A stretch of 43,889 bases of DNA from Salinivirgaceae bacterium (GTDB lineage Bacteria; Bacteroidota; Bacteroidia; Bacteroidales; SZUA-534), in the NCBI GenBank assembly GCA_017474765.1, contig JAFVGW010000028.1, positions 1 to 43,889 of the forward strand, given 5' to 3'. Below the pieces are notes generated by a model, which was not told the origin of the DNA, made no database searches, and was given only the letters and a program-made list of their open reading frames with translations. Positions 1 through 6,714 of the stretch are shown piece by piece; position 1 is the first letter of the stretch, and every line of letters begins with the position of its first letter. The translations under genes were made by a program, and so were the position numbers.

Positions 1-541
1 CCGTGGCTCGCACATTCGAAGGCTTTACTGCTCAGGCGTTTGAGCAGGATAGCATTGCTGCCGACAGCTCAACTGTTGTCAACATCAACTACAACCGCAA
101 CATCCACCAACTGACATGGACCATAGGCGAAGGCAACATCGATGCAGAAACTGAATACACCGCCGATGGTTCTGTAATGTTCGGCGCGCCGATAACAGCG
201 CCTGTGCTTGAGCGCGAAGGATTCAGCTATGTTTGGAATGCTGAAATCCCGACAGCCATGCCCGACAGCAACTTCACCGCTGTCGCCGTCTGGACAGCCG
301 ACAGCACTCCTGAGCCGCAACCGCAGCCTCAGCCGCAAGTCGCAACATACACTGTCAACCATAACCAGCAAGCCCTCGACGGCAGCTACCTGACAGTTGA
401 CACCGAAATCGTTGCAGGCCTTGCCGACTCTCTGACCGCTGCCGTGGCACGCACATTCGAAGGCTTTACTGCTCTGGCGTTTGAGCAGGATAGCATTGCT
501 GCCGACAGCTCAACTGTTATCAACATCAACTACAGCCGCAA
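1..541 (+). repeat. Direct repeat pair, 441-bp period, inside the T9SS protein gene
   Basis: Bases 1-100 recur at 442-541 with only a handful of substitutions. The period of 441 bp is exactly 147 codons, so the reading frame is kept. The first copy is cut by the window edge, so more copies may lie upstream. The near-identity points to recent duplication or gene conversion within a modular surface protein. Confidence 0.85.
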
Positions 542-1442
542 CAAGTATGAGTTGAAATGGGAATTGAACGGCGGCACAATCATTAGCAGCAATTACACGA
601 AAGCCGGACAAGTGGCTTTTGGAACACCAATCGTAGCGCCTGACTTAGAACTGAAAGACTACGCATACATATGGGAGACCATGCCCGAAACCATGCCTGC
701 CAATGACATAACTCTCTCACCCATTTGGACTCCAGGACCAATTGACGAGCACTTCGACTTCACTGTGCCTCAAGTCTTTAACGGCTGCGAGAACATGAGC
801 ATTGAAGTAACCAATTGCCAGACAACCAATGTCAAGTTCGAATGGAGCATCAATGGAGTTGTTGACAAGAGCCAGACTGGTCTGACGTTCAACTTCCCGA
901 AAGATGCACCTGTATCAGGTGTAATAACTGTTACAGGCACTGCATTTTCCGAGAAAGGAAGCAGTTCATGGTCTCACGAGATTCCGTACACTCTACGCAA
1001 GAGAATCATCACAACCATGTGGGACGATGTCATCACGGTTGTTGACACTGCGGGCAAGTTTGAATCATTCAAATGGTATCACAACGATGTGTTTGTCAGC
1101 GATAATGCATACTACTGCGAAAAAGGCGGCCTGACTGGCAGCTACTATCTGATTGCCACCACTGCCGACGGTGAGGAATACAACTCATGCGCCGAAAATT
1201 TTGCCGCACCCGCCACAGTAGCCATCAAGGCATACCCCAACCCGACTGCCGACAAAATCCGCATTCAGTCAGGCAATTGGAAGATTGGAGACCGCTTGAC
1301 TATAACCGATGGCAATGGCAAAATTTGGCGCAGCACTATTGTGAGCAATCCTGACGGCGAGGAATTCGACCTCAGCAACCTGCCACAAGGCATCTACACA
1401 ATAAAAGTCGGCAATGAATCAGCAAACGTTATCAAATTGTAA
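1..1442 (+). CDS. T9SS-sorted repeat surface protein (5' end missing)
   Basis: The frame is open from the left edge, so the start and signal peptide lie outside the window. About 480 residues remain. The first half holds two copies of an approximately 147-residue module whose folds resemble InlB B-repeat (Listeria-Bacteroides repeat) domains, each ending in a Trp-Thr (WT) motif. A Pro-Glu/Pro-Gln linker (residues about 102-111) separates the copies. A beta-sandwich-like region follows. The last ~70 residues begin with AYPNPTADKI and end with GIYTIKVG, the hallmark of a type A T9SS sorting domain, so the protein is probably exported through the outer membrane and anchored at the surface. A barrel gene follows 17 bp downstream, probably in the same operon. 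The ligand or enzymatic role is not visible. I am sure of the sorting domain and less sure of the repeat family. Confidence 0.85.
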   Translation, partial: VARTFEGFTAQAFEQDSIAADSSTVVNINYNRNIHQLTWTIGEGNIDAETEYTADGSVMFGAPITAPVLEREGFSYVWNAEIPTAMPDSNFTAVAVWTADSTPEPQPQPQPQVATYTVNHNQQALDGSYLTVDTEIVAGLADSLTAAVARTFEGFTALAFEQDSIAADSSTVININYSRNKYELKWELNGGTIISSNYTKAGQVAFGTPIVAPDLELKDYAYIWETMPETMPANDITLSPIWTPGPIDEHFDFTVPQVFNGCENMSIEVTNCQTTNVKFEWSINGVVDKSQTGLTFNFPKDAPVSGVITVTGTAFSEKGSSSWSHEIPYTLRKRIITTMWDDVITVVDTAGKFESFKWYHNDVFVSDNAYYCEKGGLTGSYYLIATTADGEEYNSCAENFAAPATVAIKAYPNPTADKIRIQSGNWKIGDRLTITDGNGKIWRSTIVSNPDGEEFDLSNLPQGIYTIKVGNESANVIKL

Positions 1443-1459
1443 ACAAACAGTTTAGCATC

Positions 1460-2356
1460 ATGACACAAATAAGAAGACATATAGTTTTGAGCGCAATGAT
1501 TGCAGCGGCCGCTGCTTTCTCAGGCAGCACCTTTGCCCAGGCGACACCCGAATGGCTTTTGGTGGAACTGGGCGGTGGTCTGCACAACATTCAATATTCG
1601 CCACAAGATGGCGACCGCAGCCCCGGATTCGGAACAATGCTCGACGTGAAATACATGCGCCACCTGAATAAGGTTTTGAGTCTGAGCGGAGGCATCGGCT
1701 TTGCCAACTATGGCGCCCTGGCAAAATACGACATGGCCGACAAATCAGATGATTTCGACACCGAGAACAATCAGTCGTACACTCTGATAACCAACTACAA
1801 GGGATTTGTTGAGAAGCTGAATCTCTACCAAGTGGAAATACCCATTGGCGCGACATACCGAATCAACCATTTCCTCTCCTACGCCGATTTATATTTGGGG
1901 CTGGGGCTTAAATTCGGCATACCTGTTGCCAGCAACTACAAACTGAAAAAAGGTGAATTCCAAATAACAGGCTATTATCCGTCAACTGGCGAGGAATACG
2001 GCAAAGACGGCGATTTGGAGCATCACGGATTTGTTACAATGAAGGCCGAAAAGCAAACAGGCAAAACCAATGTGGCAGGATTCAACATGTCGGTTTATGG
2101 CGAGATGATGATTCACAAAAGTCTGAACCGGAACATGGAGTTTTGCGGAGGCCTTTACTTCGGCTATTGCCCGCTGAACATTGCCAAACCCGACGATGTG
2201 CCCGTTGTAAGCCGCAACACAACCGACTGCACCTACAACGGCACCCTCAACTCAAACCAGGTGGACAAAGCTCATTTGGCAACCATTGGGCTGAAAGCCG
2301 CATTAATGATGGATTTCCGCCGGCTGTTTCATATTAGCAGCGCAAGCAAATTCTGA
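1460..2356 (+). CDS. Outer-membrane beta-barrel protein
   Basis: This 298-residue protein starts with a clear signal peptide (positive MTQIRRH, then an Ala-rich core ending near SGSTFAQ-A at residue 27). The rest alternates short amphipathic strands rich in Gly and aromatic residues (LLVELGGGLHNIQYSP, ADLYLGLGLKFGIP, EFCGGLYFGYCPLNI) in the manner of small porin/OmpA-N-like barrels of Bacteroidota. The ATG lies 17 bp after the stop of the T9SS cargo gene and an intrinsic terminator follows, so the two probably form one transcript. A role as a partner or anchor of the cargo protein is plausible but only inferred from position. A generic PorT-like barrel annotation would also fit. Confidence 0.75.
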   Translation: MTQIRRHIVLSAMIAAAAAFSGSTFAQATPEWLLVELGGGLHNIQYSPQDGDRSPGFGTMLDVKYMRHLNKVLSLSGGIGFANYGALAKYDMADKSDDFDTENNQSYTLITNYKGFVEKLNLYQVEIPIGATYRINHFLSYADLYLGLGLKFGIPVASNYKLKKGEFQITGYYPSTGEEYGKDGDLEHHGFVTMKAEKQTGKTNVAGFNMSVYGEMMIHKSLNRNMEFCGGLYFGYCPLNIAKPDDVPVVSRNTTDCTYNGTLNSNQVDKAHLATIGLKAALMMDFRRLFHISSASKF

Positions 2357-2379
2357 ATTCGACAAAACCCACTCACCAC

Positions 2380-2411
2380 ACGCCGACAATGTTATTTTGC
2401 CGGCGTTTTTT
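2380..2411 (+). terminator. Intrinsic terminator after the barrel gene
   Basis: The ACGCCG arm pairs with CGGCGT across an approximately 15-nt loop and runs straight into six T residues. It sits 23 bp after the stop codon at 2356. Confidence 0.8.
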
Positions 2412-2453
2412 CTATCTGCCAACAACTGAACTTATTAAACAATACTACAAGGC

Positions 2454-2861
2454 TCACTTTTTCCGAACCACAATACAATCATACGAGTTACCAATAATTC
2501 GGCTAAGCGTATCTATTGTATTGTAAATAACTGTATATCGCTCATAATCGCCAAGCGACAGCAATACTGATTTCTCAACGCTGGCTGTGTCGGGAAATTC
2601 ATCGCATAAGTCCTGAACGGCTTCGCCAAAGAAATAAACGGTATCTTTTTTGAGTTGTGGACGCACGCGGTACTCCTTGATGCACAGGCATTTGTACATT
2701 ACAAAATCTACTGTGAACTTCTGGCCGGCCTCAACGGTGTCGGGAATATCGGCACTCAGAATAGGCACACTCACTTCAACGGGGCACCAACTGCGAGGTT
2801 CCTTGCAAGCAACCACTGCGGCCGCAAACACCGCAATCATCAATAATCGTTTCATAGTCAT
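2454..2861 (-). CDS. Small lipoprotein of unknown function
   Basis: This 135-residue protein has a typical lipoprotein signal: Lys-Arg, a hydrophobic Ala/Val core and the lipobox VVAC with Cys at residue 19. The mature part has four more Cys residues (at about 26, 58, 60 and 85), unusual for its size, and could be disulfide-bonded in the periplasm. I recognise no family. The ATG is 4 bp after the stop of the nitroreductase gene, so the two are almost certainly cotranscribed. A second in-frame ATG two codons later (MKRLL) is an equally good start. Confidence 0.65.
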   Translation of the reverse strand: MTMKRLLMIAVFAAAVVACKEPRSWCPVEVSVPILSADIPDTVEAGQKFTVDFVMYKCLCIKEYRVRPQLKKDTVYFFGEAVQDLCDEFPDTASVEKSVLLSLGDYERYTVIYNTIDTLSRIIGNSYDCIVVRKK

Positions 2862-2865
2862 AAGT

Positions 2866-3390
2866 TTACAATGTCAGATGATGAACTTTTTCGAATTTCA
2901 AATCGTCGTCGGTGCGAGCATTTTTCTCTTCGGCCTTGTAACCGATGGCAACCACAGCCAAAACTTCATGTTCAGGCCTGAGATTCAGCAGATTGCGCAG
3001 ATTATCAGTTGCGGCAACACCATCATCGGTGCCGCGCAAGTGCATCTGCACCCAGCAGGCGCCAAGCCCCTGATTTTCAGCTTCGAGCATTATCAAAGTT
3101 GTTGCAATCGAGGCGTCTTCAACCCAGACATCTGATTTTGATGTGTCGGCAACCACAACCACGGCCAAAGGAGCGTTCTCAACAAGTGCCGCACCATGAG
3201 CCTTGGCATGAGCAATTTTAGCAAGCATATCGGGCTCATCAACCACCACAAACTCGCACGGATAGACCGATTTGCCCGACGGCGCCAGCAGTCCCGCTTT
3301 CAATATCGCCTCAACCTTCTGCCGCTCAACATGTTGTGCCGTAAACTTGCGATGGCTGCGGCGAACGCGTATCAATTCTGAAAATTCCAT
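2866..3390 (-). CDS. Nitroreductase-family NAD(P)H:FMN oxidoreductase
   Basis: This 174-residue protein is the usual length for the compact nitroreductase group. The N-terminal RRSHRKF motif is the phosphate-binding Arg cluster for FMN. It is followed by LAPSGKSVYPCEFVVV and, in the C-terminal half, GLGACWVQMH, which lies over the flavin in this family. These enzymes reduce nitro groups, quinones or flavins as homodimers in the cytoplasm; the physiological substrate cannot be told. The gene leads a two-gene operon with the small lipoprotein. It is transcribed away from the DUF4494 gene across an 85-bp shared upstream region. Confidence 0.85.
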   Translation of the reverse strand: MEFSELIRVRRSHRKFTAQHVERQKVEAILKAGLLAPSGKSVYPCEFVVVDEPDMLAKIAHAKAHGAALVENAPLAVVVVADTSKSDVWVEDASIATTLIMLEAENQGLGACWVQMHLRGTDDGVAATDNLRNLLNLRPEHEVLAVVAIGYKAEEKNARTDDDLKFEKVHHLTL

Positions 3391-3445
3391 AACTCAAATT
3401 TTTGCGCAAGTTATAAACTTCGGTTTAGAAAACCGACCTAAAACA

Positions 3446-3453
3446 TATCTTTG
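3446..3453 (+). promoter_or_regulatory. Bacteroidetes -7 box for the DUF4494 gene
   Basis: TATCTTTG matches TAnnTTTG exactly and lies 23 bp before the ATG at 3476. No clean TTG is found at the expected -33 position, only a TTTA run near 3424, so the promoter is partial. Confidence 0.55.
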
Positions 3454-3475
3454 ACGCGATTAAAAATTTAACAAA

Positions 3476-3940
3476 ATGAGCAATTGGTTTGAATGTAAAG
3501 TAAAGTATCAGAAAGTTGACGAAAACGGCAAGCAGAAAGGCGTTTCGGAACTTTATATGGTTGATGCAGTGTCGTTTACCGATGCTGAAAGCCGCATCAC
3601 AAAAGAGTTGGAAGATTACGCGGGACTGGGCGAGTTCATTGTGGCCTCAATCAAGACCACGAATTATGCCGAAATCATCCCCAACGAGTCAGGCGACCGC
3701 TGGTTCAAGTGCAAGGCGGTGTTCATATCGTTCGATGAAAAATCGGGCAAGGAGCGCCGCACATCGTCGAGCATTCTGGTGCAGGCCACCGATGTGAAAG
3801 ACGCCTACGAGGTGCTGTCGAAAGCGCTGAGTACCAGCATTTCCGATTTCACCATCCCGATGGTTCAGGAATCGTCGATTATGGACATTTTCGGCATTCT
3901 GCACGATTTTGACAAGGAGCCGACAGAAGAGGAAAATTAA
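3476..3940 (+). CDS. DUF4494 domain-containing protein
   Basis: This 154-residue soluble protein opens MSNWFECKVKYQKVDENGKQ, the recognisable start of DUF4494 proteins, which are widespread single-copy Bacteroidales proteins without a known function. The protein is internally two-fold: WFECKVKYQ...GVSELYMVDAVSFTDAE in the first half is echoed by WFKCKAVFISFDE...SSSILVQATDVKDAYE in the second (from about residue 77). This suggests a duplicated small alpha/beta fold. It has its own -7 box and a terminator downstream, so it is probably monocistronic. Confidence 0.85.
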   Translation: MSNWFECKVKYQKVDENGKQKGVSELYMVDAVSFTDAESRITKELEDYAGLGEFIVASIKTTNYAEIIPNESGDRWFKCKAVFISFDEKSGKERRTSSSILVQATDVKDAYEVLSKALSTSISDFTIPMVQESSIMDIFGILHDFDKEPTEEEN

Positions 3941-4023
3941 ACTTGGATTTCCTGCAATAGGATATTCGTGTGTCGCTTCGCGAGAAATTTTAAGAAAATC
4001 GGATTAAAAATTTAGCAAAAATT

Positions 4024-4053
4024 AGAGGCGCATAATTGCGTCTCTATTTTTTT
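4024..4053 (+). terminator. Intrinsic terminator after the DUF4494 gene
   Basis: AGAGGCGCA pairs with TGCGTCTCT over a TAAT tetraloop (nine pairs, one G-T) and is followed by ATTTTTTT. Confidence 0.85.
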
Positions 4054-4104
4054 AATGTGCCACGCCATTATTTCTTGTTAGCATTTGTAATGTATAAAAA
4101 TAAT

Positions 4105-4136
4105 AAAAACTCCGAGGAAAGTTCCTCGGAGTTTTT
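4105..4136 (-). terminator. Terminator of the minus-strand T9SS gene
   Basis: AAAAACTCCGAGGAA pairs with TTCCTCGGAGTTTTT around a 2-nt centre. The A and T runs on both sides make it bidirectional. It lies 19 bp past the stop codon at 4156 and may also back up the DUF4494 terminator. Confidence 0.85.
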
Positions 4137-4155
4137 GTTGGTGTATATCAATTGA

Positions 4156-5487
4156 TTATTTCTTCACAATCTTCCGTATCACTCCATCTGATGTTTTAAT
4201 GTAGTAAACCCCATCGGGATATTCCTCCATGCTAATTGTGTATGAAGGCTCGCCTTCTTCTTTTTTCAGTATTACTCCTACATTGTTAAGCAGCGTGTAT
4301 GAGAACGGTTCTTCGGCTTCTGCGTTTACAAATGTTGTTGTTGGGTTCGGCCAGACATTCAGATTTGTCTGTTTATTGATTATCGCAGTCTTGTTTGGTT
4401 CTTTTTCAATGTAAACAGTGTCGGTTTTAGTTATGTAGATTGTATCTGTCTTTGTAATATAAATTGTGTCCTTCACATACTCTACTATTGTGTCCTTCAC
4501 ATACTCTACAACGGTGTCATGAATGCGGGGCATTTCGGTGGCAGTGTCGGTTTTAGTTATGTAGATTGTATCTGTCTTTGTAATATAAATTGTGTCCTTC
4601 ACATACTCTACTATTGTGTCCTTCACATACTCTACAACGGTGTCATGAATGCGGGGCATTTCGGTGGCACTGTCGACAGAAAGGCCATAGCCTGTCATAC
4701 AGCCTTTATAGTAGTTTTCAATATGAACACACGTTGGAATGGTATCAAAAAACAAGTATTTAGTGAATTTTTGGTTTTCGCTATAATTGTAATTAGCATC
4801 ACAATATTTGAAAAATATCGAATCGCCAACTGTCAGATTAGTTAAAGCCACGCGTCCTTTAATATCGTTGTCTATAAGTTCGTATTTAACTTTGATTTCC
4901 TGCGCATTGTTTGTATTGCGCACCACATTGCGGCGGTAGCGGATGTGTACCTTCTTGTCGTTAAAATAACTCAATTGAATGAAAAACAATTCATTATCTG
5001 TACCAGTAGAGAAGGTTAACTCAATATCTTGCAATCTATCACCAAAATAGTATAATGAATCGCCATAATAGACAAAGTTTTGGAGAACTTCTTCGCTAGA
5101 AAAGCCATCACTATAATAAATAGTATCTTTTACGTAGTCGGAATAAAAGTGCCAATTTTCAGCATCCCAATAACCATAATTATGGTCAGAATCAAAGTAA
5201 TAGTTTTCTGCAGTCACCCACATTATTTCTTTGCAAACCGATACCGTATCTGACAGCCAATTGCGGCCTAACGTGTAACCGTCTCCATATGATATTCTGA
5301 GAGGGCAAACTGATTCATACACAATTCCATTAGCACAAAAATCGGGGCGGATAGAAACTTCACCCAAAAAGGTCATAATGTTTTTGTACTTTGTTTTTGC
5401 CAAAACGGCCGCCACATCGTCTTGCGTGGTGGCAAATGCTGTGCCTGCTGCTATGAACAAGGCTGAGAATAATAGTAACTTTTTCAT
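4156..5487 (-). CDS. Secreted T9SS surface protein with a VEYVKDT repeat stalk
   Basis: I chose the start MKKLLLFSALFIAAGTAFA at 5487, which gives a clean signal peptide; the frame is open 29 codons further up but that extension has no signal features. The mature protein (about 425 residues) has a Tyr/Asp-rich N-terminal domain of unknown fold. It is followed by a stalk of short repeats built from VEYVKDTI and YITKTDT, including a perfect 42-residue duplication. It ends in a type A T9SS sorting domain (LNVWPNPTTTFVN ... DGVYYIKTSDGVIRKIVKK). It is predicted to be surface-anchored. The stalk looks like a spacer that holds the N-terminal domain away from the cell. The gene starts 17 bp after the AbiC-like gene and may be cotranscribed with it. 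Function unknown. Confidence 0.8.
   Translation of the reverse strand: MKKLLLFSALFIAAGTAFATTQDDVAAVLAKTKYKNIMTFLGEVSIRPDFCANGIVYESVCPLRISYGDGYTLGRNWLSDTVSVCKEIMWVTAENYYFDSDHNYGYWDAENWHFYSDYVKDTIYYSDGFSSEEVLQNFVYYGDSLYYFGDRLQDIELTFSTGTDNELFFIQLSYFNDKKVHIRYRRNVVRNTNNAQEIKVKYELIDNDIKGRVALTNLTVGDSIFFKYCDANYNYSENQKFTKYLFFDTIPTCVHIENYYKGCMTGYGLSVDSATEMPRIHDTVVEYVKDTIVEYVKDTIYITKTDTIYITKTDTATEMPRIHDTVVEYVKDTIVEYVKDTIYITKTDTIYITKTDTVYIEKEPNKTAIINKQTNLNVWPNPTTTFVNAEAEEPFSYTLLNNVGVILKKEEGEPSYTISMEEYPDGVYYIKTSDGVIRKIVKK
4416..4667 (-). repeat. Perfect 126-bp tandem duplication (two copies)
   Basis: 4416-4541 and 4542-4667 are identical base for base. The unit is 42 codons, so copy-number change keeps the frame and simply lengthens the stalk of the surface protein. 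Each unit itself contains internal repeats of the VEYVKDT and YITKTDT coding blocks. Confidence 0.95.
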
Positions 5488-5504
5488 TTTTAAGTGTTTT
5501 TGAA

Positions 5505-6221
5505 TTAGACATTTAATTGTTTTTTGTAAATTGTTATATTTGAATCCGTATTTATTGAAGGCAGGTTGTACCATTTGATTTCATATATAGTTCCGTAAGG
5601 GTAAGTGTGTCTTATCAAACCGTCTAACAGTTTTTCCTCTTTAACAATTTCTGTAAATGTTTTGTCTGTTTCCGCGTAATAGTTGTACAAAAACAACAGT
5701 TTATAAAGGTCCGCCATTGTTAATTCCGATTTCAGAATATCTATGTATTTTGCCATATCGGACGGTGTGTATTCGTATGTCTCTAAATGTTTAAATATTT
5801 CGTTTATACGCAGATATAATGTATTTAAATCGTATTTCACATACAGCCCGTTTATTTTATCATTACTGCCTTGTGGGTTGGATTTGCATATTTGTGCGGA
5901 CTCATAAAAGTCGTTGATAAATGAATCGCTTGTATCGGATATTTTTCTAAACGCGCTGATTCTGTTGTAGAATTGTTTTTCAAATTCGTTTTGGTAGTTA
6001 GGTTTTTCTTTTTTAGCTGAATCATAAAACTGGAAGCAAATAGAAACTATAATTGGCGCAACAATGCTTAAAACCTTATAATCAAGCTTGTAGATATTAT
6101 AAATAGTGCTACCAAAGATAATTGCCGTCAAACCAATAACCCACCATTTATTCTTTTCCCAATATATTTTTGCTTTGCTTTGCCTTTTTGCAAAAGCCTC
6201 GTGGTTTTTATTATTTTTCAT
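5505..6221 (-). CDS. Membrane protein resembling phage abortive-infection (AbiC-type) proteins
   Basis: This 238-residue protein has two N-terminal membrane segments (about residues 27-45 and 50-65) after a Lys-rich cytoplasmic start. They are followed by a soluble alpha-helical domain. The order is two membrane helices, FEKQFYNRISAF, then LYLRINEIFKHLETY, then YIDILKSELTMADLYKLLFLYNYYAET. This matches what I know of putative phage abortive-infection proteins, in which a Y-I-x-I-L-(K/R)-x-x-L-(S/T)-x-x-x-L-x-x-L-F-x-Y-N block is characteristic. The match is by memory of the pattern and the sequence is divergent. The gene is AT-rich compared with flanking housekeeping genes, suggesting transfer. 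Only 28 bp separate its ATG from the T-run of a folded RNA's terminator, so its expression probably depends on that leader. An uncharacterised membrane protein is the fallback call. Confidence 0.5.
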   Translation of the reverse strand: MKNNKNHEAFAKRQSKAKIYWEKNKWWVIGLTAIIFGSTIYNIYKLDYKVLSIVAPIIVSICFQFYDSAKKEKPNYQNEFEKQFYNRISAFRKISDTSDSFINDFYESAQICKSNPQGSNDKINGLYVKYDLNTLYLRINEIFKHLETYEYTPSDMAKYIDILKSELTMADLYKLLFLYNYYAETDKTFTEIVKEEKLLDGLIRHTYPYGTIYEIKWYNLPSINTDSNITIYKKQLNV

Positions 6222-6249
6222 ATTTACAATTGTTTATATAAAATGACAT

Positions 6250-6281
6250 AAAAAAAAGCGTGAAACTCAACTGTCTCCCGC
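6250..6281 (-). terminator. Intrinsic terminator between the folded RNA and the AbiC-like gene
   Basis: Read on the minus strand, GCGGGAGAC pairs with GTTTCACGC (one mismatch, one G-T) over a 6-nt loop and is followed by eight T residues. The T-run ends 28 bp before the ATG at 6221. Confidence 0.8.
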
Positions 6282-6486
6282 TTGTTGTAGGTATTGGCGT
6301 AACCTCGTATCTACGAAATAAGTCAAGTGCACGCCAAAGCGCACTTTTCAACTCATTTCTTTCAGATACTAAAATCGCCAAATTTTACAACAAGAAAGAA
6401 AAAGCCCTATGCTTTAATATGTTGATATATTTTTTTATCCAAATACGGTTATACCATAGGCAAAATGTTTTTTAATTGTTAAACGA
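6250..6486 (-). ncRNA. Structured RNA of about 235 nt, rod-shaped, class unassigned (6S-like or leader RNA)
   Basis: Minus-strand pairings are numerous and nested. A 5' hairpin has GCCTATG (6455-6461) with CATAGGGC (6404-6411). A long rod follows: 6386-6394 with 6281-6289 (CTTGTTGTA/TACAACAAG, nine perfect pairs); 6376-6381 with 6294-6299 (TTGGCG/CGCCAA); 6364-6369 with 6307-6312 (GTATCT/AGATAC); 6351-6359 with 6315-6323 (GAAATGAGT/ACTTATTTC, one G-T); and 6341-6346 with 6325-6330 (AAGTGC/GCACTT). Small internal loops separate the stems. A promoter box lies upstream and an intrinsic terminator ends it. A long rod with internal loops recalls 6S RNA, including the Bacteroidales-1 class, but I cannot confirm this without a covariance search. 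Alternatively it is an attenuating leader of the AbiC-like gene. The existence of the structure is well supported; its class is not. Confidence 0.65.
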
Positions 6487-6490
6487 TATT

Positions 6491-6524
6491 CAAAGATAAA
6501 GCATAATATTAAAATTGGTAGCAA
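6491..6524 (-). promoter_or_regulatory. Promoter of the structured RNA
   Basis: On the minus strand TATCTTTG (6491-6498) matches TAnnTTTG exactly. A TTG at 6522-6524 sits 23 nt upstream, slightly longer than the usual 19-21. Transcription would start near 6484-6487, giving an RNA of about 235 nt to the T-run. Confidence 0.6.
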
Positions 6525-6714
6525 AAATTTCAATGCACAGTCATTTTATGAACTATATTAATAATCATTGCGTAATTTGACATTATTTATGCTTTAATTC
6601 ATAGCATCATTGGCAATTTGCAATAAAATTCACCCCGCACGCAACTTTTTCGGCTCCCGATTCATCAATTGAACGTTGAAATCAATAAATTGCAACAACT
6701 TTATCATTGATAAT

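Noticed and set aside
6260..6475. Open frame of 71 codons on the plus strand
   Set aside because: It lies entirely across the paired arms of the folded RNA on the opposite strand and shows no protein-like composition or start signals.
4156..6524. Retron or prophage remnant
   Set aside because: There is no reverse transcriptase, integrase, or phage structural gene near the folded RNA or anywhere else in the window.
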